From Tubulanus polymorphus (Eukaryota > Nemertea > Palaeonemertea > Tubulaniformes > Tubulanidae), in NCBI RefSeq assembly GCF_964204645.1, contig NC_134027.1, positions 19,828,485-19,892,484 of the forward strand: a DNA stretch of 64,000 nt, written 5' to 3'. The number at the start of each line of letters is the position of its first letter. The stretch's first letter is position 1. Under the pieces are notes generated by a model that saw only the letters and a list, made by a program, of their open reading frames with translations, had not been told where the DNA came from and made no database searches. The position numbers and the translations under genes are program-made. This document shows, in pieces, positions 52,481 to 64,000 of the stretch.

Positions 52481-54020
52481 TGGGTTGACTGGTTGACGGG
52501 TGACCACAAAACACAATCAAACAAGAGAAGTAAATAAACAACGTATTAATGTATTAGGTTTTCTTTACGAAATGATTACACAATAAAATTTAGTTATCAT
52601 CGTCATCGTTGTTATCAGTTTCGGCCTCAGTTTGCGCTGCCTGAGTCAGTATATCTCTCAGAAGCTCTATGTGAGGATGTTCAGCTATGCATAAGTCCAT
52701 TAGTTGATTAGTTGGTCAGACACCCCAGGGGTATCCTAGAAGTTCGCGGTATAAGTGTCCTGATTTATTCCGATACTTTTAAGCTGCGTCGCACCAGGTG
52801 CCAATGTCTCCGGTGCCGGTTTATGGAAAATGTGTCGAGTAGCGTTGCGCATTTTGCGGTTGGTATACTTACCGAATCCCGCACTCTCTTGTGCTTGCAG
52901 TTCAACTGTAATTGAAATAACGCCGAAATAACGATACTGTGGTCAACATAATAATGTGGATAGCTTAGATTAATTGCGATTGTTGTAAAATGTAAAATAA
53001 CAATCAATTTGAAGTAGCATAGCGTACCTATAATTTGTTGAGCTAGAGAGCCTTTTGTATGTCACTGTATTTGGCGGCTGTCGACTAAAGGGCCTGGTGT
53101 TTGGTCACGTGGTGTGTATGAGGTTAATATATCGTTAATAGTTAATTTGTTGGTTGGTAGATACGTCGACACGTTGACTGACACATGGAATGTTAATGGC
53201 TGGCGATGTGAATGTGTCGACATGCCAACTTTCTTTGGGATACACATAAACCGAACAACGCAGTAAGCATTCGCGGAGGAACTAAACTATGCAATACCCT
53301 ACTTGAGCCGAAAAAGAAACTAACAGGTGCGTGAATTTCAGAGCGCGCACTGACTATTAGCTATGCGTGTGACGTCATTGGGTCGACGATGAATACACAG
53401 TACACTGTTAACACGTTAGTCAGTATAAGTTTTATTGGTTTCTAACATACTCATACTCTTACAATGTTAATATCTATAAAAACATTTTCATGATGTTTGT
53501 GATTATTTATATATAATCAAGAAATTACTCAAATGTTTACCTTTAATCAGTGCAGTAGCGAGGTATTCGACAACAGGTTATAACACGACTACCAATATGA
53601 GTAAGTTTTAACCTTATCAGTAGAGTTTTCCCACTGAGATATGCCACTCCATACTGATGTTTGTACTATACACAAAAAGCAGGTCATGCAAGATTAACGG
53701 GGACAACTAAGACTTGGGGTACCATAAACACCTATATGTAAAAAGGAGTTCACGCTGATGGAAATACAGCGTATAAACCGTATTGCATCATCACCAGCGC
53801 CATCTACATGGGTATCAGATGAACTACGCGCTGTAAAAATGCCTTCAAATTTACACTTTTCAATCGTTCATATTTCAGTAATCCATCACTCATTATACAG
53901 CTAAAATTTCTCATGAAGGATTGTTAAGTATCAATGTAACATAATCTATTGTTAAAAACAAAAACTATTTAAGCGCTACTTGATCTTTAAATGTGTTACC
54001 TATTGTATGACGCTGTGTGC

Positions 54021-54080
54021 TACGAGCAATCATCGAGATGATTGCTCGTAGATAATCATCGAGATGATTGCTCGTAGATA
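54021..54080. repeat. Hairpin word repeated in tandem
   Basis: GAGCAATCATCGAGATGATTGC (in parts) forms a hairpin with 10-bp arms. Most of it is repeated immediately after with a TAGA spacer. Nothing indicates a gene. Confidence 0.7.
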
Positions 54081-54532
54081 AGTTAGTGTATCTCCAGCTG
54101 TTCCGCTAGGCCGTATATGTATCCGGTAAACGGTCGCAATTTTCCCAATCAAAACTCTTTGACTTTTTCCCCAATCTGTGTCAAAAAATTCCCAAAACAG
54201 TACCATGACAAATTGTTAATTATGATCAATGCTTAAGAAATTACCTGCTTCCCCCAATAATCTCATTAAAGTTATCAACACCTCATCCTGGCCACTACGG
54301 CTCAGCAGGTTGTCATAATTTCACGGAAACCATCGCATAAATGCTCTCAAATTCCACAATTTTCCCGATGATTTTTCAAAATTTTCTTAATGTTGAGGGG
54401 GACACCCCTTCGTGCCACTCCCTGTCTTGCGACCATTGGTCGCTCGGACCTCGCCGCTGTGTGGCTCGCTGGTCGCAGTCTCTTCATTATGTTTCTCGTC
54501 AGCCACCCCCAAAATCCTAGATCCGCCCCTGA

Positions 54533-56297
54533 TCATGATAGACTGATGGCCATTCACACGCTGATCAATCGTACTATGGTATCAAACGCTTCTTTGGTAA
54601 GCGTGAGAGTAACAGTTTTCCAGGCCAAACACACAAAATATCGGTCGGTTTGCCCGGGTCAACAGTAATGTTATTGTGGCTTATGAAATTGTATCCAATC
54701 CGGCAATATAAATTAAAATCCCACGGATGGATCCGGAGTTAACCTGACCCACAACTGCGAATCCAGACCCAAGTTGAACCCAGTGGGACTGTCCCAAATT
54801 CAAATTGCTAGCTGGCCATAAAATTGTTTCCAGACTCAAATGGATACACACTGCGACACTGCGGATTTAGATCTACACTGGATTTTTGAACCGATTCTTA
54901 CGGTGTAACTAGATTCCAGAAAACGTTCAATATACAAAATAAGTAAGCTTTTACTTACTTCCTGTTCACATCAGCTTGTGGAATATGTGTATGGTATGTG
55001 TATGCGTATGTAAAACCGTAAAAAGATCCCATGACCTCAAATGATTAGCGAGTGCGCTGTGCGTACCGGTACATCGTTTTAGTGTCAACATAGTTATAAC
55101 GGTAAACACCGTACGATCCACTGATAATATTCATATTAAATAGCTGCGAAACTGACATTATATTTACCGAAGCGCAATACTCCAATACTTGTTTATGTTA
55201 ACAAAATACCTCGTCAAATATCGCTCGTGTGTATATTCATAGTTTTCTTTTACTTTATATCACGGCAGCTGTAGCACGCATTATGAGTTTTCCGGTTTGC
55301 TCGGCTACCCGTACTGGCGGGGTAGTCTAGATAGGCAAATGAAAGCTCCGGTTTGCTGAACTACCCCTTTTATGCGGGAATGCGGTGTGATGTTTGATCT
55401 GACAGTTACAAGTGGTTAATGGGTGTTTCAAGACTGAGACGGCTTTTTCCAGGTATGGCATTTTTTCGGTTCCACATGTTCCATTTGAGCTATATACAAT
55501 GGTGACAATGGTGACACCATGATGGTCAGTAACTGACCAATTGAGATATCACCGAATCTGAACACTTGAACACACGAATTTCGGAAATTTTTCAAGTCAT
55601 GTTTGTTTTCAAACTACTAATGAATCGTCATTGCAAATTAATCACTGACCATCACTGACCACCACAGACCAATTCAAATTTCTCGAATATGAGAACAAAA
55701 TACCGCGTTATGGTGTCAAACTAGAAAGGATTCGCCATTGAAAATTCATGTATAAAAGCATTTGTTTATCGCTAGGTTTGATTTTGTTACACGTCACGAG
55801 TCCGATGGTTCACGAGTTGAGCTTATTAAACCTGCGCCTAGTTATCATATCTTGCCGGTGTGGGGAAAAGTCGTGCAACTAAACCCACAAAACTGTGGAA
55901 CTGAGTCTTTATAAGTTGATTGAAAATAATGATAAATTGAACTTAAAAACCGTTTGATATATAGAGTTGATTGCAATTACGTGGTACCGTACTGAATAAT
56001 ACATGGCACCAAATGAATTGATTCGTGAAAATAGATCATCGTCGCATTTATTATTGATAATGAATATACCCTCCTTGCGATCCAATTATTCCAAATTCAC
56101 AAATGCATGAATTTTGCTTTTTGATCCAACACCGAAATTGCAAGTTGCATCATTAGGTAAAAATTGACGTGGAGCAACGCACGGTTTATGGAGTTTCGCA
56201 CGAAATGTAAGTCCCTTTGTTAATGGTTTATATGAACATTGGACTTCCGTTCAGTGGATTTTTTTGAATCACAAATTATCGAATTCTATCAAGCAAG
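54533..56297. other. Non-coding upstream region of the lectin gene
   Basis: Contains a two-copy word (TCCGGTTTGCT followed by a GGCTACC or GAACTACCCC type run) near 55292 and 55350, and a cluster of CACTGACCA/ACTGACCA words near 55528-55675. No exon was recognised. The proximal promoter of the gene at 56298 must lie at the right end, but no TATA box stands out. Confidence 0.3.
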
Positions 56298-57672
56298 ATG
56301 GCCTCACGGAATTCTATCAAATGCGTTGTGTTTTGTGTGGTGTGTATAATTTCACGATTGTTCACAATTCAAGTGGTAAGTGGTAAGTTGTACGTGAGTT
56401 CGCAGATACCAGCAGATCAGACACCATTCAAAACCCGTCCCTCGGAATCTTTAATCGATTGTGCAGTTTTATGTTCACAAGAATGGAATCTCTGTCTCGG
56501 AATACGTTTCGAAAACCCACGCATCTGTAAATTGTACAACTGGTTAGGGCCTAATGATGGATTCATGTCGCCTGGTGAGACGTTCGTCAAAGCAGATAAA
56601 GGTGCGCATATCAAGCAATCGGTTATCTTAACTTCAATCATGGGTTTTTTTTAAATTTACTCTAGATCCATTTCTACAGCTGTGAGCTAAATTTTTCTCC
56701 CGGCCAAGTTCAAAAGTGTAGCCTTCATTTAACTCTGAAGCCATTTCCACAGCTGATGTGGGTTCAATTTTACTCAGGATCAACTTTAACAGTAGTGGAT
56801 GGGCGCAGCAATTGAAATAATTCTTCCATTTCGTTACCTGTTTCTCGTTTCACGATCCACCGTTTTCGGCTAATGAAATAACTGTTCTTTTTTAGTAAAA
56901 TTCTGCCCTGATGGATTCAAACAGGTTATCTATAACTGTTATAAAATGATTCTTGACCTGAAGTCATCAAACGATGCACGTAACTATTGTTCCAGCATTG
57001 GGGCGAAACTGGCCGAACCGAGGACTAACGTTGACTTACGGGGTGTGAGAGCCTATCTAAAAAATAGATATTCACAAGGTTAGAGGATCAAATTATTTTC
57101 CATACCTAAACACGTGTAGCCTATAAGACCTAATTCAAATTTTGCTTTCCATCAGTGTTCTGATTTAATTTGAATCTGAACCCAAGTCAATTAACGGTTG
57201 AATTTTATTCTAGGCCCAGTTCCAGTTGTAGCTTTGATTCGGGTCAGCATTCCTGTTCTCCTTAAGTAAAATAATTGTGATGTATCGCATATGATTCTAA
57301 GTATGGCAAATTATCTTACCCTCATTCAAGTCCTCTCCCGGCTACACCGATGCTTGAAAATCATTTTCTCAGTGATTCATAAAAAAAGTTTTTTTTCAAG
57401 TGATTTGATCAAAAGAGTGGATCGAAAGAATATATTCAAAAAAAGAAGTGTCATTTTTTTCAGAACGACCGATCATAGGTGGTCATGACACGCGGGTAAG
57501 CAACCCGGGTGGATCATGGGTCTGGTTGAGCGATAATTCATCTATTGCTTATCTAAACTGGACACACATTCAGACGAAGACTTGTCTACAGATAGAATCA
57601 ATGTTACAGAAACAGGTCTTAAACGCAGTTTCCTGCTCTCTGCCGTTTTCGTTCTTATGCGAAGCATTTTAG
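56298..57672 (+). CDS. Host gene C: secreted PAN/apple plus C-type lectin protein, 3 exons, 231 aa
   Basis: Exons 56298-56601, 56896-57078 and 57464-57672, all GT/AG, phase 1 at both introns, 696 coding bases. Exon 1 encodes a signal peptide (VVFCVVCIISRLFTIQVVSG) and a PAN/apple-like domain (SLIDCAVLCSQEWNLCLGIR, then CKLYN). Exons 2-3 encode a C-type lectin domain: FCPDGFKQVIYNCYKM, ARNYCSSIGAKLAEP, WVWLSD, LNWTH, then the last cysteines in AVSCSLPFSFLCEAF. The EPN/QPD and WND calcium-site motifs are not present, so classical Ca-dependent sugar binding is doubtful. Extracellular; an immune or adhesion role is typical of such proteins in invertebrates. Confidence 0.85.
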
Positions 57673-58559
57673 ATAAACGTGCATGCGGAAGCGTCCCGGG
57701 GACCTCGCTTCCATTAATAGTTTGTTCCATTAAGTCACTGGACTACTATGAATCTCCATAATGTAGCGCGGTAGTTCGACTGTAATCGTATAGCTGATTC
57801 ATGTATTAGTACGATATCTCAATATTCATAATAGTCTAATTTGTTCCACCTGATGATAGCTGGTAGCCAAAAGCCAAAACGTTGCGGTTTCATGACAAAT
57901 CTTATCGCAAAGAATTCGATCGTGGGATATTTCTTTATTTATGTTTAGATCAAGTAGGACCACAGTTATGATTCAAATCTGACTCTCGTGAATATTATGA
58001 ATATCTATATCATGAAAAATTGACAAATTCTATCCTGAAAATAACTTAACTGAACTAATGCAACTGGATTCGAATAATGAGAGTTTTTTTTCTACAATAT
58101 AAATCATTTATCTATTTGTATTAATGTAGTCGACTGTGACGAATGTAGTCATTATATTGTGGTTTTAATGAATGGCTGTAAATCATTTATCAGGCCTGTA
58201 TTAATGAATTAATTATATGAAATTACAAGGGACCATTCTCAATTAAGCTTATTTTTCACGAGGCGGGCGTTGGGCGTTGGCGGGTGTTCTATTCCAACCA
58301 AACGAAGCGGGAAACCCGGCCGCATTTTCACGATTGATTCCCACCTCTCTTAATACATCTCGAGATGCTTCACCAATCTTTTTTTTCTCTATCAATTGTT
58401 TACATGTCATTTCCTGTCTGCATATTTACTTTTTCGTTTTTATTTCTTCCTCACACGTGACGAAAGTCTTCATTGAGAGACCGAAAATTCTTGTGTCGGT
58501 TTCAAATTTTCAATACCGTTTATGCAGCAAGAAAAATCGCTACACGTAACTGATTCGGG
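57673..58559. other. Non-coding, downstream of the lectin gene
   Basis: No canonical coding or repeat signal recognised. A 90-codon + frame at 58277-58549 has no domain. Confidence 0.3.
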
Positions 58560-59015
58560 GAAAAACGGCTCCGTATGGTGGCTGATAAGGGCCATAGGGT
58601 AAAATTCCTGGTATGCAAATCAGGGCGCCAGAACGCCAGAACGCCAAAACGAAAAAAAACGTCCAATTTTCTCTAAAAGTCAGTTTTGGCGCGCCGAAAC
58701 AAAGAATATTCCGTTTTGGCGCCCCCGCCAAAAGGCGCCAAAACGAACTTTAATTTTGGCGCCCCCGCCAAAACAAAATTTCAACCACGTAAATTAGTTC
58801 TATATATGCAAATTTAAACCAATTAAACACACGCCAAAAACGCCAAATTGAAAAACAATTTTACCGTGGTTGAATGTTTGTTTTGGCGGGGCGCCAAAAG
58901 GGAAATAACCACGTTTTTTCGTGTTGGCGTTCTGGCGTTTTTGGCCCCCTCCTTTCCATACCAGTAATTTTACGCTATAGCCCGAATCAGCCACCATAGC
59001 TCCGCGTCCCGGCCA
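58560..59015. repeat. Foldback (long inverted) repeat with GGCGCCAAAACG words
   Basis: The left arm (about 58575-58780) and right arm (about 58795-59015) are inverted copies. Outer parts pair through TATGGTGGCTGAT with ATCAGCCACCATA and GGTAAAATTCCTGGTATG with its complement. Inner parts are built of GCCAGAACGCCAAAACG and TTTTGGCGCCCCCGCCAAAA words. One outer word recurs in intron 3 of host gene A (near 10211). This is likely a foldback transposable element. Confidence 0.7.
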
Positions 59016-60029
59016 CCTTCCGCCTGCCGCACCTGTACTGTGGAACGGCAACAAATAAACTTACTATTAAAAGGTGAATCCTAGTCATTCACGGAAATAA
59101 TGCCACCAGAAACAATTTTTGCAATCACGTAGCATATAGAGGCCACTTTTTGCACTGGAGGAAAAAATGCCACCATGAAAAGAATTAATTTTCACAAGTG
59201 AATTTCAGTTAAAATACATTGTTACTTCTTTCGATGTAACTGTCAACTTGTATGCGCTTTTATATGTTACCTAGTTGCTCTGCTTTAAATTGGTTTAAAT
59301 TTGTGATTATTTCTGCTGCAATTTTTTGCTGTATATTTTGTACACTAGTTTGCATCAAATCTTTTAATAGAGTGTGCTTAATTAGATTTCATTATTCAAT
59401 TATAATTACGAAAAAGGGGTTTATGGGCTATTCCTAGTTAAAGAAAATTTGCAGAATAAAAAAAATGATGTCAAATTCTTAAATGTAATTTATAATTAGT
59501 AGTTAATAGTACTTTGAACATGCATAAAATCTCGATTAAAGATGTCTGTAAATTGTAACGTACTAGTATTAATGCAATTAACTTGCACCGACACTCATGA
59601 AAATAAAATTTCTATGGGCTAGAAATTATATGAATAACCAAATATGTCTAAATAAAGATTTTAAAAAATTATATATCTATTCTTATTCCAAATGGAATTT
59701 GTAGTAAGTAATTTATCTCCTATTAGATCGAAGAAGTCGAAAATAAACTTAAACGTTTCATCTTTATCATTTGTTTTCATGAAAAAAATCGTTGGTTGCA
59801 TTTTTGAGGTTGCTAGGATGCCGTAGTTAAGAGACGCGGACAAGTTTGTGCTCCACAAAATAACGAAATTAATAGAGAACACTGAGAACACCACCATGAA
59901 ATTAGGCACAATTGAAGAACATCTACTCAAGACTAGAATGATAACATAGTTTATAGATTAACGAGCAACGGTCGTATTTGTTCCTGAATATATTTAAGTC
60001 TCAAAGATAAGTATAGCAACCAAAAAAAT
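59016..60029. other. Non-coding stretch, nothing recognised
   Basis: AT-rich sequence with short frames on both strands (for example 59661-59930 on -) that show no domain. Confidence 0.3.
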
Positions 60030-60890
60030 CATGGCTGACCAGAAGATGACAACCGGTTACCAAGGGAAGAAACAAGAATGTTCTACTCCATATCCAAGAA
60101 ATCAGAGACAGTAAACCCAAGAGGATTCTTGGAATCGAAATAGAAAACCATGGAAAAGAGAAGGGTACACAACTTACATGCCATCAGTAAGCAGTTGGTC
60201 GAGAACTGAAAATGATTAATCTTACCAGGACACAGAGTTAGTTGAGTTAAGGGAGTTCAAGAAATATGCTACCCATGAAATATCGGAGTTGAAACATAGA
60301 CTAAAATCACTGGAAGATAAACTTAAAGCAAATTCTCAGCTCGTAGAAAAGTACGTCTCACAACAAGTAGAATTAGATCTGCGTCATACTGTTATTACTG
60401 AGGACTTGTCTCATGTCATCTCTGACGAAATCAAAAACATGAATAGAAATTGAATCGAGCAATTAGAAAAATTCAAACGAGATTTAGAAGAAATAAGCAA
60501 GCGAAAAACACACATCATAACACACAATGCGAAGGAACCTGAAATTACTAACAGTATCGATCGTGAAAACTCTGAATTGCATATCATACAATACATAATA
60601 AAAGTATTAGGACTTGAAGGAAAATGCACAAACCCATGTAACACGTAAAGACCATGGTACCCCAAGACCTTTACGGGTGATTACTAGCACCACCACAGAA
60701 AAACAAAGAATTTTGCAGCTTACCTTTGAACTACGCAAATGCAAGGATTGTGAATTTAAGATAAAAATAACTCCGAATTGGACACAAGAACAAAGATGCC
60801 AATAGAAACAACGAAAAAGTGCTAGAGAGGCATGTCTAATCATCAACAAAAGTCTGAGAGATGTTAAAGAGAGGTACTTTAAGTAGGCCT
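60030..60890 (+). mobile_element. LINE ORF1-like fragment, frameshifted
   Basis: Broken + strand frames encode a long coiled coil (REFKKYATHEISELKHRLKS, then EQLEKFKRDLEEISKRK) followed, after frame changes, by a compact C-terminal domain with PRPLRVITSTTTEKQRILQL and ITPNWTQEQRCQ. Coiled coil followed by that RNA-binding layout is typical of ORF1 proteins of LINEs. No reverse transcriptase follows. Short ATATG-type repeats near 60965-60995 may be a tail. Confidence 0.55.
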
Positions 60891-61450
60891 ACTTATATCA
60901 GAAAGGACACTTAGAATCTAAACTAATGAGGCATGGGCCTATGGCCGTCTTTGATGGTGAATAATGATTGATATGATATATGATATGATATGATATTTTA
61001 TTCCACCGTAACTTTTACCGTTGACATTTTTCCGTTGTCATGTTTTCCTACAATCTATTTACAAATCGCTTATAAGCCGAAACGAGCTTAAACTGGCCAC
61101 TCCGAAATAAGCTGGATTGGACTGGTTATACCGAGATTAGCTTGGGCTTTGGTCACTGTAACACGAGCCTGGCACGAGCTAGGACTGTTCGTCATAAAAG
61201 GAGCTTGGACTGACAAGTCCCAAAAATGATAATACAGATATCAAGGCTATGAAGGATATAAGGATAATCTAGAAATCAATGATATGACTGATCTAGTTAT
61301 CGAGGCTTGTTTATCAAGTTGTATCATTCCACAATATACTTGAAATAAAAATTTGTTGTTGTGTTCGATTTTGTCATTGCGACAAAATAACGTTGATACT
61401 TTTATTAGTTACTTTCCTTTTAATAAACATATATTCTTAATTGTAGACGT
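60891..61450. other. Non-coding, 3' flank of host gene B
   Basis: A TGATA-type simple repeat is at 60968-61000. A further stretch repeats words of the type ACGAGCTTAAACTGGCC and GAGCTTGGACTGAC. No gene is visible. Confidence 0.35.
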
Positions 61451-61456
61451 TTTATT
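61451..61456 (-). promoter_or_regulatory. Poly(A) signal AATAAA of host gene B
   Basis: AATAAA on the minus strand, 34 bases past the stop codon of the gene at 61490-63371. Confidence 0.65.
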
Positions 61457-61489
61457 TCATTCAATCAATAATTGTCTTCTTTTTTTCTT

Positions 61490-63371
61490 TTAAATACTCA
61501 TCCAGGGCGTGATGCCTTCTTCACATTCCCAGTGGAAAAGAGTCGCCGCATCCTTCAAACGTTTATCTGGACCGGCTGCGCATGTGCACGTGTCGCCGTT
61601 TTTATCGGTAGCCGCGTCTCCACCTTTGACGACGTTCTTTTTGTTGACGGGATGTCGACATCCTACAGAAGAATATGGCAGTACCAATGATAGGTTTTTT
61701 GGTAAAAAAGTGAACTAGACATACGTATCTTTGGTTTCAGTTCCAGCGTTTTTGGTTAACATTGAGTCAAACGTTTCAATTTCATAGGCTGGGTAACTAC
61801 TTTCAACCAAAACTCTGACAAAAACGAAGTCTCCGATTCCTTCTCATTACTTATATAACTTAAATGCGATGTTCTGTCGTTCCGTGAAACGGTTCCCTCG
61901 TCAAAGACATCAGAATTTGAGAGCTTTGTACTTTAAACTTTAAAGGCACTTAATTTCTATAAATTCAAGACTTCGGCAAATAGCACTTTCTGTAAGAAAA
62001 AGGGCACAATCTTGCTGAAGCTAAGATTTTTCAGAAGGGTATTTTCCTATTAAAAGGGCACTGTCAATATGCTCATATGACCAAGAAATATGATAAGATT
62101 TCCCAATGGATCCGCATCTTGTTGATTAAGTTAACTACACGCGCCATGGCAGTCGGGTTTCCTACGCTGAGGCTGGTTTCACAATTCCTGGTTTAAATTT
62201 AAGAGCTGGATGATGGTCTGTTAAGTAAATAATGGTTTATGAAATGACATATTGTATATAACGGCACAACTGTGGAAATCATAAGAACAGTTAAAGGTTT
62301 ATTTTTTTCTGCGTGTATGATTTAAAATGAAATTAAAGTTTTACTACCATTTAGTCGGCAGTAGCGTAGAGCCGGGAATGGTGGTCCGTACATCGGTGGT
62401 GGAATTGGCGAGGCAATGAATTGTCTTAAATACGCGCAACGACACAATTTTTGGGCTTCTGTCCACTTTTCCGTGTATGTCCGGACACCTCCCTCCGAAT
62501 CGTAGCAATCTTGATGAAAAAGAAAAAGCTATTCTTAGTAGGGGAACTTAAGTTCGACAGTTAAGAGGAAACTAAGCAGAGATAAGGACGTAAAATGGGT
62601 GCATTATGTATATACGCACCACCATTGAGTGGACAGTCTGTAATTTTAGCGCAGCCTTTTTCATCGACTTTGACTTTGCAGCCGCCATATTCATAGATAC
62701 GCATTCCCTTCGTTCGATAGGGGATACAACTAAATATAAATGAAAAAAACATGTATATTGTTAAACAAGTATATTTCTTCATAAGATCATACGTTCAGAT
62801 CATTGTAGAAAAGCTCTTAAATGATTAATCTCCCCGGGACGATTTTCGCACTAATTTCTGATCGCAAACATCTTTGTTCGCAACTTTGATCCGTCCAAAA
62901 TACGTCTCACAAAACATTTTAACATTATCTCTCAAATCTATGAGTACAGCTGTTGTAAGTTTTAGAGTTACTCTCCCAGACTTATGTTTAGTGCTTAAAG
63001 ATTTAAACTTAGCAAAGATCTGTAAAACTTACTCGTATGAACTTAATTTGACTGATCCGCTTCTAATAGGACACAAATGTCCAAAAGTAGTCTTGAAACC
63101 GGACTTATACGAACGCAATGGCCCACAATTCTAATCTTTGACCGGGCCCATGACCCTTTTATTTTTTGCTTCGAGTAACAAACTGTTTTCTTGCTATAAG
63201 CCAGAATAAAGAGGAACGCATACGATTGGCCTACCTTTTGCCTAGTATCATCCCTGGAGTCGGGTGAACCCCCGCTGGGGGTCTAACTGTGATTCTTTTT
63301 GGAGGGGATCGACATTCCAATATACACAAAACCATCGAAAATATCACGACATTGGCGATTAGACCCATCAT
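61490..63371 (-). CDS. Host gene B: secreted cysteine-rich protein, 4 exons, 193 aa, paralogue of gene A
   Basis: Exons on the minus strand are 63235-63371 (start), 62620-62729, 62348-62509 and 61490-61662 (stop). Splice sites are GT/AG and phases are 2, 1, 1, the same as gene A; middle exons are 110 and 162 bp in both genes. Exon 1 encodes a signal peptide (LIANVVIFSMVLCILEC) and a Pro-rich linker. The cysteine module follows: YGGCKVKVDEKGCAKITDCP, LCRCAYLRQFIASP, then CTCAAGPDKRLKDAATLFHW. Small secreted disulphide-rich protein of unrecognised family. A second ATG two codons in gives an alternative start. Confidence 0.87.
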
Positions 63372-64000
63372 GAATTTTCTGTCGGCCTGTACCATTTTAA
63401 ATGAAAAATTGATAGGTATTCAAGTTAACTTTTGTAGTACATATAAAAATTAAATTAAAAACAACTGCAGAACCACCGCTAAGACCTCGAAATATCATAA
63501 GCTATTGTGTGATATTTCTAATAATGACTAAAAATAATAGTTTCATAAGCAGAATTAATGTCTGAATAATGTATACTTACGGATAGATTTGAATCGACCT
63601 TAGGCGAATTCTGTACCAATGTTGAATGTTGAATCCGACTGCTTTTATGTATGTATATACAGGAGTTAATTATCATAAACATCGGCCATGCAAACCATTT
63701 ACGTAATTTTCGAATAAATGATACACTTTTTGGGTCGTTGCTGTCATTACCGGGGATCCTTTTTTCAATCTCGTCACATCATATTATATCATTATTTACC
63801 ATCAAAGAAGGCCATAGGCCTATGTACAGACAGTCTAATTAAGTTTAGATTCTTAATGTCCTTTCTGATAAAAGTACTTAAAGTACCTCTCTTAAACTGT
63901 ACTTTATGAGGGTGCCGCTGCATAAAGTTAGTCCTACGTAACGTCTCAAAGATTTGTCTAAAATTTTCTCTTTAAACTTTAAACTTAAAGATTGAGTTAA
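63372..64000. other. Upstream region of host gene B
   Basis: Presumed promoter and 5' UTR region on the minus strand. No clear TATA box or further exon was recognised. Overlapping 63-codon + frames at 63651-63909 are unsupported. Confidence 0.35.

Larger units (their letters stand above)
51799..54532. mobile_element. Possible non-autonomous hAT-like element, about 2.7 kb
   Basis: The left end CAGAGGCGGATCTAGGGGGT and the inverted right end (ATCCTAGATCCGCCCCTG, ending 54532) form imperfect terminal repeats with the CAGGGGCGGATCTAGG type common in hAT elements. GATCAT-like bases flank both sides, but an exact 8-bp duplication was not established. The interior has no recognised transposase. It holds a two-unit repeat (52310-52480), a short acidic minus-strand frame (52590-52712) and a hairpin repeat (54021-54080). 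Confidence 0.45.

Noticed and set aside
55500-55700. Inverted-repeat MITE suspected from paired GGTGACACCAT and TATGGTGTCA words
   Set aside because: The arms match over only about a dozen bases and no target duplication was found.
61472-61718. Two overlapping + strand ORFs of about 70 codons
   Set aside because: Antisense shadows of the last exon of host gene B.

Overview
This window is genomic DNA of an animal, most likely a marine invertebrate. The signs are split genes with canonical GT/AG introns, secreted cysteine-rich and C-type lectin proteins, (CA)n and (TA)n microsatellites, and many decayed transposons (BEL/Pao, L2/CR1-type LINE, Penelope-like, LTR and hAT-like pieces). The species cannot be named from the sequence.

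The dominant feature is a nearly complete Polinton/Maverick (adintovirus-like) DNA virus-transposon at 28867-46940 (about 18.1 kb). It has 462-bp terminal inverted repeats, AG...CT ends and a 6-bp target duplication. It encodes a retroviral-type integrase with a chromodomain, an FtsK/HerA-type packaging ATPase, a hexon-like major capsid protein, a penton-like minor capsid candidate, a protein-primed type B DNA polymerase, an HNH endonuclease and about ten conserved small or membrane proteins. Left-arm genes run on the + strand and right-arm genes on the - strand. It is not fully intact: the polymerase has an in-frame TGA and a probable upstream frameshift, the ATPase has a TAA about 30 codons before its natural end, and one structural-region gene is split by a 55-bp palindromic insert. 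No adenain-like protease was recognised.

A second, inverted and much more decayed relative lies at about 16880-25495 (copy 2). It keeps parts of the polymerase, the penton-like gene and five neighbours in the same order. Its polymerase carries an intein remnant with a LAGLIDADG-type endonuclease exactly at the FD/TDS active site, and it has an opposite-strand zinc-finger gene absent from copy 1. A third scrap (3736-4472) is only the penton-like gene.

Two structural features stand out. Each terminal repeat of copy 1 is itself a 266-bp near-palindrome able to form a terminal hairpin, and a stand-alone 135-bp hairpin with the same core motifs sits at 51491-51625. Most genes of the minus-strand cluster of copy 1, and their copy 2 counterparts, start just after a shared element (TAATTTTTTT, 4-6 nt, then A/T-rich AATAAATG), which often overlaps the stop of the upstream gene and looks like a late promoter.

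Host genes: two paralogous four-exon secreted cysteine-rich genes on the - strand (8835-16655 and 61490-63371) share exon lengths of 110 and 162 bp and identical phases. A three-exon PAN/apple plus C-type lectin gene lies on the + strand (56298-57672). Copy 2 lies just upstream of the first exon of the left paralogue, whose second intron is filled with LINE, LTR and Penelope debris.

Layout: 1-3605 BEL/Pao; 3736-4472 Polinton scrap; 4.5-8.8 kb non-coding with microsatellite, minisatellite and LINE tail; 8.8-16.7 kb host gene A; 16.9-25.5 kb Polinton copy 2; 25.5-28.9 kb non-coding with a LINE tail; 28.9-46.9 kb Polinton copy 1; 47-56 kb non-coding with duplications and a hAT-like element; 56.3-57.7 kb lectin gene; 58.5-61 kb foldback repeat and LINE ORF1 debris; 61.5-63.4 kb host gene B.
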